From Monarcha castaneiventris obscurior (Eukaryota; Chordata; Aves; Passeriformes; Monarchidae), in assembly GCA_026261815.1 (NCBI GenBank), contig JAMPIT010000379.1, forward strand, positions 18,712,501 to 18,776,500: a stretch of 64,000 nucleotides of DNA, read 5' to 3'. Positions 13,301 through 25,327 of this stretch are shown here, piece after piece (position 1 is the stretch's first letter; the number at the start of each line of letters is the position of its first letter). The notes below the pieces were generated by a model, which saw only the letters and a program-made list of their open reading frames with translations, was not told the DNA's origin and made no database searches. Both the position numbers and the translations under genes were made by a program.

Positions 13301-14823
13301 CACAGAACACAGGCTCCAGCTATGTACACATCAGTGAAATACAGATGATAATAATACTCCTACCAAAAGACTGAGAGACTAAATTAATTTTTTTTTTAAA
13401 ACACATGGAGATCTTTGCATAAAAGATGATAAAAATAGAATTTAATGTAGTATAGACATATATTAAAATAATATGAAAAAGAGATTCTCTTTGCATTCTT
13501 TTAGGTTAAATACCAGAGCAAAGATGATGTGATATGGTTCCAATTTTTGGTCCAACTTCTCCCAAATATTCATTCCTCTGATGGCTTCAGAAGAACCTTC
13601 AAGTATCCAAAAAGATAATTTCATATATCAACTTTCTAAGGTTTAGAAAGCAAATTTTCTGCAAGGATGTAAGCAACCAGGGACAATGCTTTCTTCCTCA
13701 ACTTGTATTGATCTTCATTGGGAACTGAGAGTACTTTTCACTTTACTATACCTGAAACAAAGGAGCCCAGAGGAAGGGGAAAAGGAAGGCAACCAAAGAG
13801 CCATTAAAGAAATTATTAAAACAAACAAACAAAAAAAAAAAAACCACAAACCAAAGCCAAAAACAAATAAATGAGACGGAAAAGCAGAAGTAAATAAAAA
13901 CAGAAAAGGGGGAAAAAATTAGAAAAAACAGGAGAGCTTAAAATGAAGCAAAGGACACAATGAAAAAGCAAAAGTAAGGTAGAGGCCTGGGGATTGTCAG
14001 TAAAAAAAATGGAACAAAAAGGAAAGCAGAGAAGAGAGCTACAAAGGATAGTTAGGACAAAACCATGAAGACTAGAATAATAAGGGTGATAAATAATAAT
14101 ATTTTTCCACTTTTAATTTCCCTCAGAGAAGTTACTACAAACAACATACTGTACAATGATGAAGTGATAAATATCAAAGGTTAAACCTCTTTTGCAAGAA
14201 AACTAAAATGTGAGTCAATTCCTTGTTCAGGACCAGATCGTAAGACCAGGTATAAGCCATGTTGTCACTACAAGAACTGTGTAAGTTCTATAATTTACCA
14301 CTATTCACAACTTAATTCAAGGTAATACATAGCATCCAGTATGTGTTTTGGTAGAGAATGGTTTAACTCATTATAGCAATTTTTGGGTTCCTGATGGGAC
14401 ATGTACTATTGTTAATATTTTCATTTACTTTCTTTTCTTTCACACCACCAAAATATAGGCCTCCCTGACTGATTTGGAAATCTTTCACATTTGCAATCTT
14501 CTCAGGAGAGTTTGCACATCTCTGTCCCAGACAAGCAGGGAACAAGACACAAACCAGGTCAGCAGTAGTGGGACACTGAGGGACAAAATCTTACTAAAGC
14601 AAAGGTCCAGCTGGAAGGGACATGGGTTTTCTCACAGGGTTCTGAGAGAGCTGTATCTTCATTTTGTCAGAGAATAAGCATGTGCTTCCCTTCCTTCTTC
14701 TTGCTTTAATGTTGCACACATTACTTACTTCACTCTCCAGAACCACCGCTTTGCCAGTAGGGCCAGACTCTGAAAAGAACACATGTAATTGAGCTCGTGC
14801 TTGAGCAACTCGATTAACTTTTA
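10373..14823. other. Unique AT-rich non-coding DNA
   Basis: No gene recognised. The longest frames (11860-12105 minus, 12038-12358 plus and 12086-12331 minus) overlap one another on opposite strands and match nothing I know. The stretch includes an A/purine-rich tract at about 13745-14060 and a weak MIR-like word at 13330-13365 that was not accepted. The CR1 at 14.82 kb forms the right edge. Confidence 0.55.
13745..14060. repeat. A-rich, purine-rich low-complexity tract
   Basis: About 315 bases are dominated by A and G on the plus strand, with AAAC/AAAAC runs at about 13820-13870 and GGAAAAG-type words on either side. The 62-codon frame at 13686-13874 ends in a Lys/Asn-rich tail that is just this tract translated. 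Boundaries are by eye. Confidence 0.6.
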
Positions 14824-15980
14824 GATTATGGGAGAGTAGTGGATATCGTCTACCTGGACCCCAGTAAGGCTGTTGACACTGTCTGCCAGAAGATCCTCAG
14901 AGACGAGGTGAGGAAGTATGGGCTGGATGAGCAGACAATGAGGTTTATTGGAAACAGGCTGAATATCCAGGCACAGGGACCAGTGGCACAAAGTTTGGTT
15001 GGAAGCCAGTAAATAGCAGTGTAACCTGGGCTCAGTACTGTATCCAGTCCTGTTCAACATCTTCATTGATGATCTGAATGATAGGGCAGCGTACCCTCAG
15101 CAAGTTTATTGATGACACAAACTTGTGAGGAGTGTCTGATATGCCAGATGATCCTGCTGCCATCCAGAAGGACTTAAAAAGGCTTGAGAGACGGGCTGAC
15201 AGGAACTACATGGCGTTCAAGAAGAGAAAGTGCAAAGTCCTGTACCTGTGGAGGAGTAAACCTAGGCACCAGTACATGCTGGGGGCCACACAACTAGAAA
15301 GCAGTTTGGAAAAAAATACCCTGTGGGTCCTGGTGGAGACCAAGTAGAACATGAGCCAGCACTGTACTCTTGGGACAAACAGGATGAGTGCTACCCTGAT
15401 GTGCGTTAGACAAAGCATTGCCAGGAGGTCAAGGCTGATGATCCTTCACCCTCTCTAGTCCCTTATCCAGATCTGATGAGTCTACACCTGGAGTTCCAGG
15501 CCCCATTCTGGAAGCCCAAGACACACATGGACATACTGGCCTTACCAGCTAAGGGCCACGAAGATGTCTACGTGACTGAAGTATCGCTCCATTAAGGAAA
15601 GGCTAAGAGAGATGCAGCTGTTCTGCCTGGAGAGAAGGATCATGGGCCATCATATCAAAGTATATAAATACCTGAAAGGAGGGTACAGAGAGGACAGAGT
15701 CAAGCTCTTCTCAGTGGTGAAGTGACAGGACCAGAGGCACACACTGAAACATGGCAGGTTCCCTCTGAGCACCATGAAAGAGTTTTTCACTGTAAGGGTA
15801 ACTGAGCACTGGCACAGCTTTCCAAGGTAGGTTGTGTAGTCTCCCTCCTTGGAGACATTCAAAAGCTATCTGGACATGGTCCTGGACAATGAGCGGTAGG
15901 CAACCCTGTCTGAGCAGGGTGTTGGACCAGACGACCTCCAGAGGTCCCTTCCTACTTCAGCATTTTGTGATTGTGCAGTT
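14824..15980 (+). mobile_element. CR1 LINE, 5'-truncated, degraded
   Basis: This is the 3' part of a CR1 non-LTR retrotransposon in sense orientation. The start of the visible reverse-transcriptase region reads VDIVYLDPSKAVDTV at 14839-14883, where the usual F of SKAFDTV has become V. The catalytic box appears as FIDDTN at 15105-15122, a variant of the usual [FY]-A-D-D form. The rest of the reverse transcriptase and the 3' untranslated part follow, ending in TGTGATTGTG-type terminal words near 15960-15980. Stops and frameshifts break the reading frame throughout: small open pieces at 15132-15347 and 15832-16131 are shards in different frames. It lacks the 5' end and endonuclease, as is usual for CR1, and cannot be active. 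The right boundary is uncertain by about 20 bases. Confidence 0.92.
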
Positions 15981-15989
15981 CTGTGTGAA

Positions 15990-18900
15990 TCTTTTTTTCA
16001 TTTTTCCCTTTTCCCCACAACTTTCTTCCCCAACAGTGAGAAATGTCTTCTTTACCTTACCTATCCTGGCCTTAGCTACAGCCTCCAAATTACGAAGCAA
16101 GTTTACTACTAAAGGTAAAAAAACACTCTGAAGAAAACAATTATTTACACAAGTGATTTAATTCTGGATGTCACTTCTTCTTTTATTCTAAATCCAAAAG
16201 ATTTAGGACCTCCCAAAGGAAAGCTGCTTCAGAAGCCAACCACATTTTGCATCTTCCTTCCCTTTGCCTATCTTCTGCCTCAGGTTAGATTTCCATCTAG
16301 GCTGTTGCAGTCGCAAATGGCTGCAGTGATCCTCTGCACGAGTCCTGTTTTACCCATGTAAATCAGATTGCAGGAGAATAAACACCCCAGGCATGGGCCT
16401 TGTTGTGTACAGTACTTATGAAAATCCAAATTAATTAAAGTAATATGTGACATTATAAACTGTTGTATTGGTGTTTCTCTAAATTAATGCTGTTCAAACA
16501 GCAAAATGCTGTAAAACTACAGTTTTCTGAAGAAGGAATAAAGCTAGTGATCTTGTATGCTAACAGCTTATAGATTTTATAGGACCCTTGGGCCCTTTGT
16601 TTCATGATGCTAAAACTATATTTTAAACTCAAGTTCTCTCTCTTACATATGTTTTAATTTAAACATGGAAGGTATGGGCTGTGACCTTGTGTGCATTCCA
16701 ACAGTTGGATGTTCCTAAACCAAAAGGCTGGCCTACAAACAAATTGCCTAATAAAAATATTTTTAGGGAAATGAAGTCAACCATGAAGACAGGATGCAAA
16801 AAAACTTGCCTATTAGACTACAAAGGCTAAAGCAATACTTGAAAAAACATAATAAGAATAAAAAAAATGAAGTGATAAATTATGAAGCTTCAGCTCTCTT
16901 TTTCACAAAATACAGAACCTACTTTATACCAATTCCTGATAGCTTCTGTCTTAATTGGACAATTGCCATTGTCCTCATACTCAAAATTCTGTATTTCAAT
17001 GTTTCAAAGATTGACTGCTGCTGGTTTGCACCCTCCCCCATTCTTTCATAGGGAGCTTTGAAAGGTGGTCTGCTTTGACATGTACATCATTAGACAGAAG
17101 AGGGGAAGCAAGGTATCAATATCAGAAATGAGCAATAGCAGGAAAAGAGTGTGGCAGGAAAAGAAAACATTAGAAACAGTTTGGTGTCCTGAAGTTAAAA
17201 AAAAAAAAACAACAAACAAAAAACCAACTGCCAAGTTGGACTGACAGAATCCTATCTAGAGAAACAAAGAGGAAAACATTCACTCACTGGCCAGTTTTAT
17301 CAAAGAAATAACATGAGAAAGACTGCTTATACAGACTTTGATGAGAGTGCCTCACATAAGAATTCTGGGTCTGAGATTTAATGATCTTGCCTACCTTTTG
17401 ACTATTACTGTAGAAATAAAGTACAGTTCAGGGACAGGTAAAACTAGTAAAAAAACCCATATATCCAGTCTTATCCAGCTCATTAAATCTTCCTCGGAAC
17501 ACGATATAGCATTTCCATTTTTAAGAGAAATGGTGATTTTTGGGAAGTAAATAAAAAATTATCATCAGACTCATTTTAGGGTAGAAACCTAAAGTCCATC
17601 CTCAGCTACAAAGCAACCAGAGAACTTCAGGCAAAAGTTCTCTACAGACTCCTTCATTTAGGACCCCACTGTCTTTATATACTAGTCACAGGATTTCCAT
17701 AAATGTTAAGGATTTGGCTCATACTGTTTCTAGAGACAATAATACAACTCCCATTAATTTTAAAGCAGACAAGCGAAACCAATGCTAAGAGCTTTTGAAA
17801 ATCTTCTCCTAAAGGTTTTATATGGCATTCTCCTGCCACTTGAATTATACCAGGCATCACAAGAATCTCAGGTTGCATTCAATAATTTGTTTGATGTAGT
17901 GGTTACTCTGTTTATTTAAAAATAACAGCTGAATTCCCAAATGAAATAAAAAGTTTAACTGGTTCTTTAGCTTTTATTGAATTCTTCTTAGGATGTCAAA
18001 TCCTGCTGTTTGAAGTTCCGCGGGATCAATGCACAGTATTTTGCTAACTTATTTTTTTTTGTTTCCAGTCTGCTTGGGTTCTCACTCACAAAATTTCACT
18101 TCCAGGTTCAACCTCACTTAAACATTCAGGGTGAATTTCAGCCAAGTCCACTAACTGTGATCTGTTTTATGTTAAAGTCAGCCCATAAACTGCTCAAAAC
18201 TGGTCCGGGATTCTTTTGAAATTGGGCCTAAGGTCTGCATAAAAGCAAACTCAAGAAAATGTTTTGATGAGCCTAGGTTCAGTATTCCAAAGTCTATAAT
18301 GAAACCTGAAACAAACCAATTTGTTTGGAGCTTCATACTAAGACTGTTGTATTGCTCTGTCAAACTGATGACATTTTACCACAACTTTAACACTGAAAGA
18401 TTTTTCTTCCCATAATTTCCCCCAAACCCCTTGGCTGCTGGAAACAGTAATGCATTACCATGGATACAAATTACAGTGTGGGGTATGAGGAAGAGAGTGG
18501 AGGTTACAGTGTATAAAGAGATTTCTTTGGAGTTGGCATTTGAAGCAGGGAATCAGACAGCAAAAGATTTTTTAAATTCAAATACATCCAGATCGTAGAA
18601 ATATTAATTTCAAGAAGATGATATAAAATAAATTGCATTTTAATTTGTGTGTCTTTGGTAGTTCTCTTTTCTGGAAAGCAAAGTGAAAACCTTCATATAT
18701 TTACATGATTTAGTTTTTAGGAAGAGCAATTTTAAAATTAGTCATTTGATTGTCGCTATTTTTTCCTTTCATCTGGAAAGAGAAAAAATTGGTGAGTTGT
18801 CAACTACTGAAATTTTCAGGCTTGCATACCTTTGCCTTGTCCATGGCTGAGTGCAAGCATGCTCAGGTGCTTGGCTGTTTTAAAAACAGAGCCAGCCCTC

Positions 18901-20810
18901 ATTTCCCCATCACCATATGCAACAGTGAAAAGAAGCCAAAAAGGGCAATATGAAAAGTACACAAAGACAATCAGTGGCAGACTTTCCAGTGAAGCAGCTT
19001 GGCCCTCTTCTAAAGGGCCTGTCCCTTCTAAAGATGTGGACAGGTAACAAGAAAGACAGAAGTGTTTTTCCTGGACTAATGGTTTCCTCTAAGATTCCCC
19101 AAGCCAATTTATTGAAATAGCCTCATGGAATAATCCCAAGTAAAATCTGTAGGAATGAAAATGGTAAAATTCCACAAAAGTTTTTCAGAAAGCCTTTGCT
19201 AATTGGAAAGGGAAAATTTAAAAATCACTTAATTTTGATACACTTGAATCCTTTGCATGTAATCATATAGGAGTCACAAAGATATTTTTCTGCTATTTTT
19301 CTAAGCTAGTTTAAGCCTATTAAAATATTATTTTCTGCTCCTTCTATTAGGAGTGTTTTTAAAGTGATCACTGAAAAGGGTGTTGCAGAGTCCAAAGAAA
19401 AGGCAGGGATCATGTAACTCATTCTGCCAGAGGAAAATAGTATTATTATTATTATTAAAAATATTTGCACACCATTAAAATATTTCATCTTCACACTTGT
19501 GGTACAACTTTTTGTTAAGGATGCTAAAATATACTTCCCAAAGAGAGAAGCCAGTTAATATCCAGAAAAGGCCAACTTGTGCTCCCACTCCAGCTGGTGA
19601 CAAGGCCTGCCCTCCACTTCATGACAGCAGAATCTGCCCTAGAATAATTTGCAGCAAATGGAGTGATCGAAAATAGAAGGGTTAACAGGTTTATTTTAGA
19701 ATTAACTTTTAGTTCGGCGAAGATTAATATGTCAAGCTGAACACTAAGTAGAGGTCAGTGCTAAAAGACCACCACACTAATCATGGGAATGTGTTGGAGC
19801 AGACATTGATGTGTTGCAGCAAATGTTTCTGGAGGAAAGCAGAGCTTGATTTCTCCCCAGCTGTTGGCCCAGGGCAGCTCCCAAGCCCTGCAGCTGCATC
19901 GCCAGCACTTCTCCTCCCAGGCTTTCCCTCCCAGTCACAGACTCCCCATAGGCTGCCTTCTTCCCTGTAAAAGCACCCCAGATTTCACCAACACTAAAGT
20001 CCTGCTACCGTCCTCATGAGAGCCAAGGTTCCTGTTCTCCATTAAAGAAAAATATGCAGCTTCCAGGTAGCTTTAGAAAATAGTGAATAACATTTTTTTA
20101 ACAAATAGAAGACAGTGTCTTTTCTGAATTTTACTTTCTGCATCATATTTTATGTCATTTTTCATGCCAGTAAATCCTTGGCATGATCATTTTTAAAGAA
20201 TGAGGAGCCCTTACTGAGTGCAGAATATGAGACAGCAGGGTCCAAATAAGCAACACCCTCAAAATGATGGGGAGAAGGATTCCCCAATCCTGAAGACAGA
20301 CAGCTCTGCTGCAAGGCAAAAATCTTCTACTTTTGCATTAAAAAGACACATCTCTAACACAGACCTTAAAGCTGCATTTGTAAAGGATACAACACACTTT
20401 TGTTAAGGGAATTAATTTTCTGTTACTTACACAACACAGCAAACCTGAATTTTTCTCAGCGCACCAGCTGCTCCACCATGATACAGCCAGCTGTAACACG
20501 CAGTCCACGCACTGATCAGTGTCTCCCCAGCCAAAGGTGTGTATTAAAGGGAAGAGCTCAGATTCGTGGTGCTCCTGAGTCCAAAAGTTTGGAAGCTACA
20601 GCATCATTCACAACCAAATCAGACTCCTGTGCCTCAGATCTGTTCAGATCAGAGGACACAGATTTATTCTAGAGTTTGATGGAATGTTTTCCAAATTTGA
20701 GAATTCCTTATGTTTCATTGTATCTCCTGAACAGCTCCTCAGTCATCTCTTTGGCACTTGAGACATCCACACAGGGAGAAAGAGAGAGGCAAGGGGTGAA
20801 ATATTTAAGT
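15990..20810. other. Unique non-coding DNA between two CR1 copies
   Basis: No gene recognised. It holds an A-rich stretch near 17198-17222 and a short ATT repeat at 19440-19457. A GC-richer patch at about 19840-19960 has frames on the plus strand but no recognisable domain. Frames at 20218-20406 and 20400-20672 overlap slightly in different frames just upstream of the next CR1 and are not recognisable. Confidence 0.55.
19440..19457. repeat. (ATT)n microsatellite, short
   Basis: About six ATT units seen directly, followed by an A-rich run. Confidence 0.85.
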
Positions 20811-20814
20811 CAAG

Positions 20815-22173
20815 AAGGGTTGAGAGGATCCAGGGAACTACAGTCCTTTCAGCCTGAGGCAAGTGCCAGGGAAGGTCATGGAGAGATAATCTTGAATGCC
20901 ATCCCATGGCATGCGCAGGACAGCTGTGGGATCAGGCACAGCCAGCCTGGGTTTGCCAATGACAGGTCCTGCTTGACCAACCCAATCTCCTTCTGTGACA
21001 AGGCGACCTGCTTAGTGGATGAGGGAAAGTGGATGCTGTCTACCTGGACTTTAGCAAAGCCTTTGACACAGTTCACCACACCATTCTCCAGGAGAAATTG
21101 GCTGCTCGTGGCTTGGAAGTGTGCACTGCTTACTGTGTAAAAAAAAAAGGCTGGATGTCCAGTCCCAGACAGCAGTGGTGAAAGGAATTACATCCAGCTG
21201 GCAAGCAGTCACAAGTGGTGTTCCCATGGCTCAGTGTTCAGGCCTGTCCTGTTACTACTATTTTCAATGATCTGGGCAAGGCAGTCAAGGGCATTGTTGG
21301 TCAGTTTGCAGATGACACCAAGTGGTGCTGGATTCTTGGTCTGCTGGAGGGCAGGACAGCTCTGCAGAGGATCTGGATGGGCTGGATTGGTGGGCTGAGG
21401 CCAATTGTATGATGTTCAACAAAGCAAGTGCTGGGTCCTAAGCTTGGATCACACCAACCCCATGCAGAGCTACAGAGCGGCTGGGAAGCTTTGCAGCAAG
21501 GTAGAACCTAGGGGTGCTGGTCAACAGCAGCTGAACATGAGCCAGAGTGTGCCCAAGTGGCCAAGACAGCCAATGGCATTCTGGCTTGTAGCAGAAATAG
21601 TGTGGCCAGCAGCACCAGGGCAGGGATTGTCCCCCTGTACTGAGCACTGGTGAGGCCACACCTCAAATCTTGTGTACAATTCTGGGCCCCTCACTACAAG
21701 AAAGACATTGAGGTGCTGGAGTGTTTCCAGAGAAGAGCAATGGAGATGGAGAAGGGGCTGGAGTGCAAGTTCTATGAGGAGAGGCTGAAGGAGATGGGGT
21801 TGTTTAGCCTGAGGGAAAGGATGCTCAGAGTGGACCTTATCACTCTCTACAACTACCTGGAAGAAGCTGTGGCCAGGTGGGGATCAGTCTCTTCTCTAAA
21901 GTAACAATCAATAAGACAAGAGAAAATGTCCTCAAATGGCACCAGGGGTGGTTTAGATTGGATATTAGGAATACTTTCTTCACAGAAAGGGTTGTCAAAC
22001 ATTAAAACAGGTTGCTCAAGGAAGTGGTAGAGCCAGTATCCCTGGAGGAATTTAAAAGATACGTAGACATGGCACTTAGGGAAATGGCTTAGTGGTGGAC
22101 TTGGTTTTAGGTTCATGGCTGCAGTCAATGACCTTAAAGGTCCTTTTCAATGTAAATTGTTCCATGATTCTAA
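20815..22173 (+). mobile_element. CR1 LINE, 5'-truncated, with reverse-transcriptase remnant
   Basis: The longest CR1 copy in the window, in sense orientation. It begins with CR1 palm-upstream sequence (GLRGSRELQSF is the translated start, at about 20818). A region rich in CLTNPISF-type residues follows, then VDAVYLDFSKAFDTV at 21029-21073 and the catalytic box FADDTK at 21305-21322. The reverse-transcriptase C-terminal part and the 3' untranslated region follow, ending in a TTCCATGATTCTA terminal word at about 22160-22173. The frame at 20676-21140 enters from unique DNA and follows CR1 coding until just after residues VDEGK. It then loses the right frame, because VDAVYLDF lies in another frame, so there is a frameshift at about 21025. 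Further breaks split the rest into 21215-21412, 21405-21653 and 21650-21904. It is inactive. Confidence 0.94.
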
Positions 22174-23129
22174 GTAGAGCAATGGAACTTGAAAAAAATA
22201 TATAAAACTGCAAATTGCTCACATGGAGGTGTGATATTGGAAATACCTAACGTTTTCTTTGACACTCAAATGGCCTGCTCTGAGCTGGCTGTGTTGTTGT
22301 AAGGTAGTTATTGCTACAAAACACTATTAAATACTTTCTCTTTCATAAGTATACACACGGTTTCTGATGTGCCTTAAAATTGCAAAAGGGGGAGAAAAAT
22401 AAATGCTTTTACTATCATACCTGTTAATTTTCATCTTAAAAATCAGCAAGATTATCACTCATCCTTTTATCCTGAGGTCATTTATTGGTGTTATTTCTGT
22501 CTCTGGGGAACAAAGGACTCCTAGTCTGTATTCTGCAAAACAGAGGTGCATGATAAGGATAAAAAAGCAGGACCACTATAGGGTAGTCACTAGAATTGAG
22601 AACAGCAGCATATTCATTTAAAGAAATCTTTCATCCACAATTCCCTAGTATACAGAGCATAAGTTTGGAGGTTCTCTTGTAAGACTCTTAGCTTTAAATA
22701 GGTTTACACAGTTTACACAGCTCACTAAGGCTTGGGGATCTTCCAAATCTGCAGGTTTCTTCTGGTGCCTATAGACAGGTTTTAATGAAACCTGCTGAAA
22801 GACACAGATATGGAGGCTGACAACCACCAAGAGGCTAAAGGATAGAAAGCAGAACCTGCATCTGCAAACAGTCACGCCTCCAGAAACATGGACACATAGC
22901 ACAAGAGCAGCTATATTGATTATCAGATAGCATTTGACACCGTAAACAGATAAGCTCTTAGGCCAAAGTTGTTGGTTATCACGTATGTATCACTACACAC
23001 TACTTTAGCTTTAATAGTCACTCTGACAGAGAGATGGAGTGTGGCAGACAATCAGGTGATTTTCAAAGACAGAGGGAAAGGTTCTAACCTCTAACACAGC
23101 TGACAACATTGTTCAAATCTTTCTTGACC

Positions 23130-23178
23130 AAAAAAAAACCCCAAAAAACCAAAAAACAAACCCAAAACAAATCCCAAC
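23130..23178. repeat. A-rich/AAAC simple repeat
   Basis: Runs of A interrupted by one to four C residues over about 49 bases, seen directly. It resembles a decayed poly(A)-type tract, but no retroelement body adjoins it. Confidence 0.7.
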
Positions 23179-25063
23179 AACATTGAGACCTTTCAAGACA
23201 TCCCTCAGAAAACTACTGACTCCAAATATAAAATCCTTTTGCATGATCAGTGGAGGCTACCACAGCATGTACTAAGGGAAATAAGAAAGCAATTAAGACA
23301 CCTTTGTTAAAGAATTTTTAACCTGTCAGAAATACATGCCTTTTGTTCTTCAGTCTTTTAGGTTAATAAAATCAAGGCCAGTTTCCTTAGAGATGCTGAA
23401 GCTATTAGGTATCAGTAAAACTTAATGTACCACAGGGACCCTGTAGGAAAAAAATGCATTTAATTGACTGTTCAGAGCCAGAGCCACCCACTCTAAGTAT
23501 ATCCTGGCAATTGAGATGTTATTATTGCCAAGGCTCTGCCATATGATGATATAAATGCATCTTTTCTGAATGAGAACACTGAATAGGAACACATACATGG
23601 GTGAAAAGATGGCTGCATTCCTTAAAAAGAAGGTCTGAAAGATTTCTTTTGCATTTTGTCATTGCCATCCATAAGAACCAGTAGTGTCATTAATGGGATT
23701 ACATTTCTAACGAATTCATAAGTAAATCTAGTAAAAATGACTTTTTAGAATGAGAGATATTCAGCATTTCCTTGTCTAAATTTGCATTTCTAATAATGTG
23801 TCTGTCTAAATGGTAACCTTATTATCAGTCTTTCAGCACTGTGTTCAGTCCTTGTGAAGAAACAAAGACACTCCACTCCTTTCCTTCTTACTTCATTTCT
23901 CCTCTCTGGATGAATGATGTATGAGCTTTCCAAATGCTTTCAGCATATGAGGGCTCTATTTAGCTGTGCACTGGAACTGTTAGGAGTGAATGAAGACAAA
24001 GAAACCCAAACAGCAGCACTAATGGTAATTCAGACTCTGATTACTGATCCAAATTAGACTGGACAAACAGAGAAAAGCAAGGTTTTTTTCTAATAATAGT
24101 GAACTAAAATAAAATCCATATTTATCTGATGTGTTCCATGCTCCACAGTCAGATTCTTGATTTTCAGTACACAGAACAAAACCTGATACAAAGCTGAACT
24201 CCTCAGGTTTAGTTACAGGTTATTGATCTTCACTCAAAAACTTCTAACACTAAGTAGGGGTACATGAACTGGAGGAAACATTTCCCTCAGGGGACTTTTG
24301 TCCAAGGCTGGAGTTCTCACATAGGGGTTTTTATCAAGCTTATACACCTATTTCCTTAGGGACTGAAACTGCACTCTCAAATCTCTTCAGGCTGGAAATC
24401 TCACCTTGCTAAAGGAAAGGTTTTCGATAACTAACAGGGCACTGGAAGCCTGCCCCCACAAGCTGAATACAGACAGAAAAACATTCCCAATCTTCCCTAT
24501 ACATTTTTCTTTATGAAAAAAAAAGAACTTTTTTAGAGCTTAGAGTAATTTTAAAAGAAAAGAAAAAGAAAGTTTTTAGGGAGCAGACAAGACTGTGCTA
24601 GACAGGTTATTGTACAATTAGTACTTTTCAAAGTCATGGAAATGCTGATAGAAAATGAAGCCATTAAAGAATTAAGGGATGGTAGCACAATCAAAGTCAA
24701 CCAGTTTCATGAAAAACAGGTCTTGTCAAAGAAATATGAACTTTTTAAACATAATTTGTAGTGTGCTTCCCTATTTTAAGGAAAAAATACCTTTCACATC
24801 CCCCTCACTAATTTAGCATTGATCACAAAGCCTCCATTAACACTACACATTCTGACAACACTATTTATAAGACTCCACAGGGTATTTCCACCCTTTCCAG
24901 TCATCCTATACCTTGTAGTCATATTTACATTCACACAAAGTCCTTTCATCCAAACTCCTCACCAGTTCTTCCCTGTACTGCTCCTTCTGGAAAGGTGTCT
25001 GCTTTCCAGCCTGAATATTTATTATGCCTAACTAATAACTTCCCCCCCATTCCCTGGGGATAG

Positions 25064-25081
25064 ACACACACACACACACAC
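25064..25081. repeat. (AC)9 dinucleotide microsatellite
   Basis: Nine perfect AC units seen directly, preceded by a 7-base C run at 25042-25048. Confidence 0.92.
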
Positions 25082-25254
25082 TACAGCCCAACAGTGTACA
25101 TATGAGCATAGGCTTCAGGGGCTTTTGAGCTTCCCTCTGAACAGCAAGGATTATAACTCTTTACATAAAATGTTACACTAGGCCAGCTTCCAAGCAGAAT
25201 AATGCCGGATACCACTTTTGGATGTCTGAAAGCTCCAATTTTTTTCCCTGATAT

Positions 25255-25327
25255 CACGTGGAATCTTGGTCAAATTCTGTATCTTCTGTGTGCATCAAGA
25301 TGCAACTATGAAATGAGGAGAACTGGA
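25255..25327 (+). repeat. MIR-like ancient SINE fragment, sense
   Basis: The order of words is CTTGGTCAAATTCTGTA, then TTCTGTGTGCATCA, then TATGAAATGAGGAGAA. This parallels the MIR core region in the sense direction (cttggtcaaatcactt, tctctgtgcctca, ctgtaaaatgagga). MIR elements predate the mammal-bird split and survive as short diverged pieces in birds. The match comes from memory of the consensus, and the copy is well diverged. Confidence 0.42.

Larger units (their letters stand above)
22174..25254. other. Unique AT-rich non-coding DNA
   Basis: No gene recognised. An A/C-rich stretch at about 23130-23178 is a degenerate poly(A)-derived simple repeat, and an (AC)9 microsatellite lies at 25064-25081. 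Frames are under 90 codons with no family resemblance. Confidence 0.55.

Noticed and set aside
13330..13365. MIR-like word (GATAATAATACTCCTACC)
   Set aside because: Only one short word matches; flanks do not continue the MIR order.
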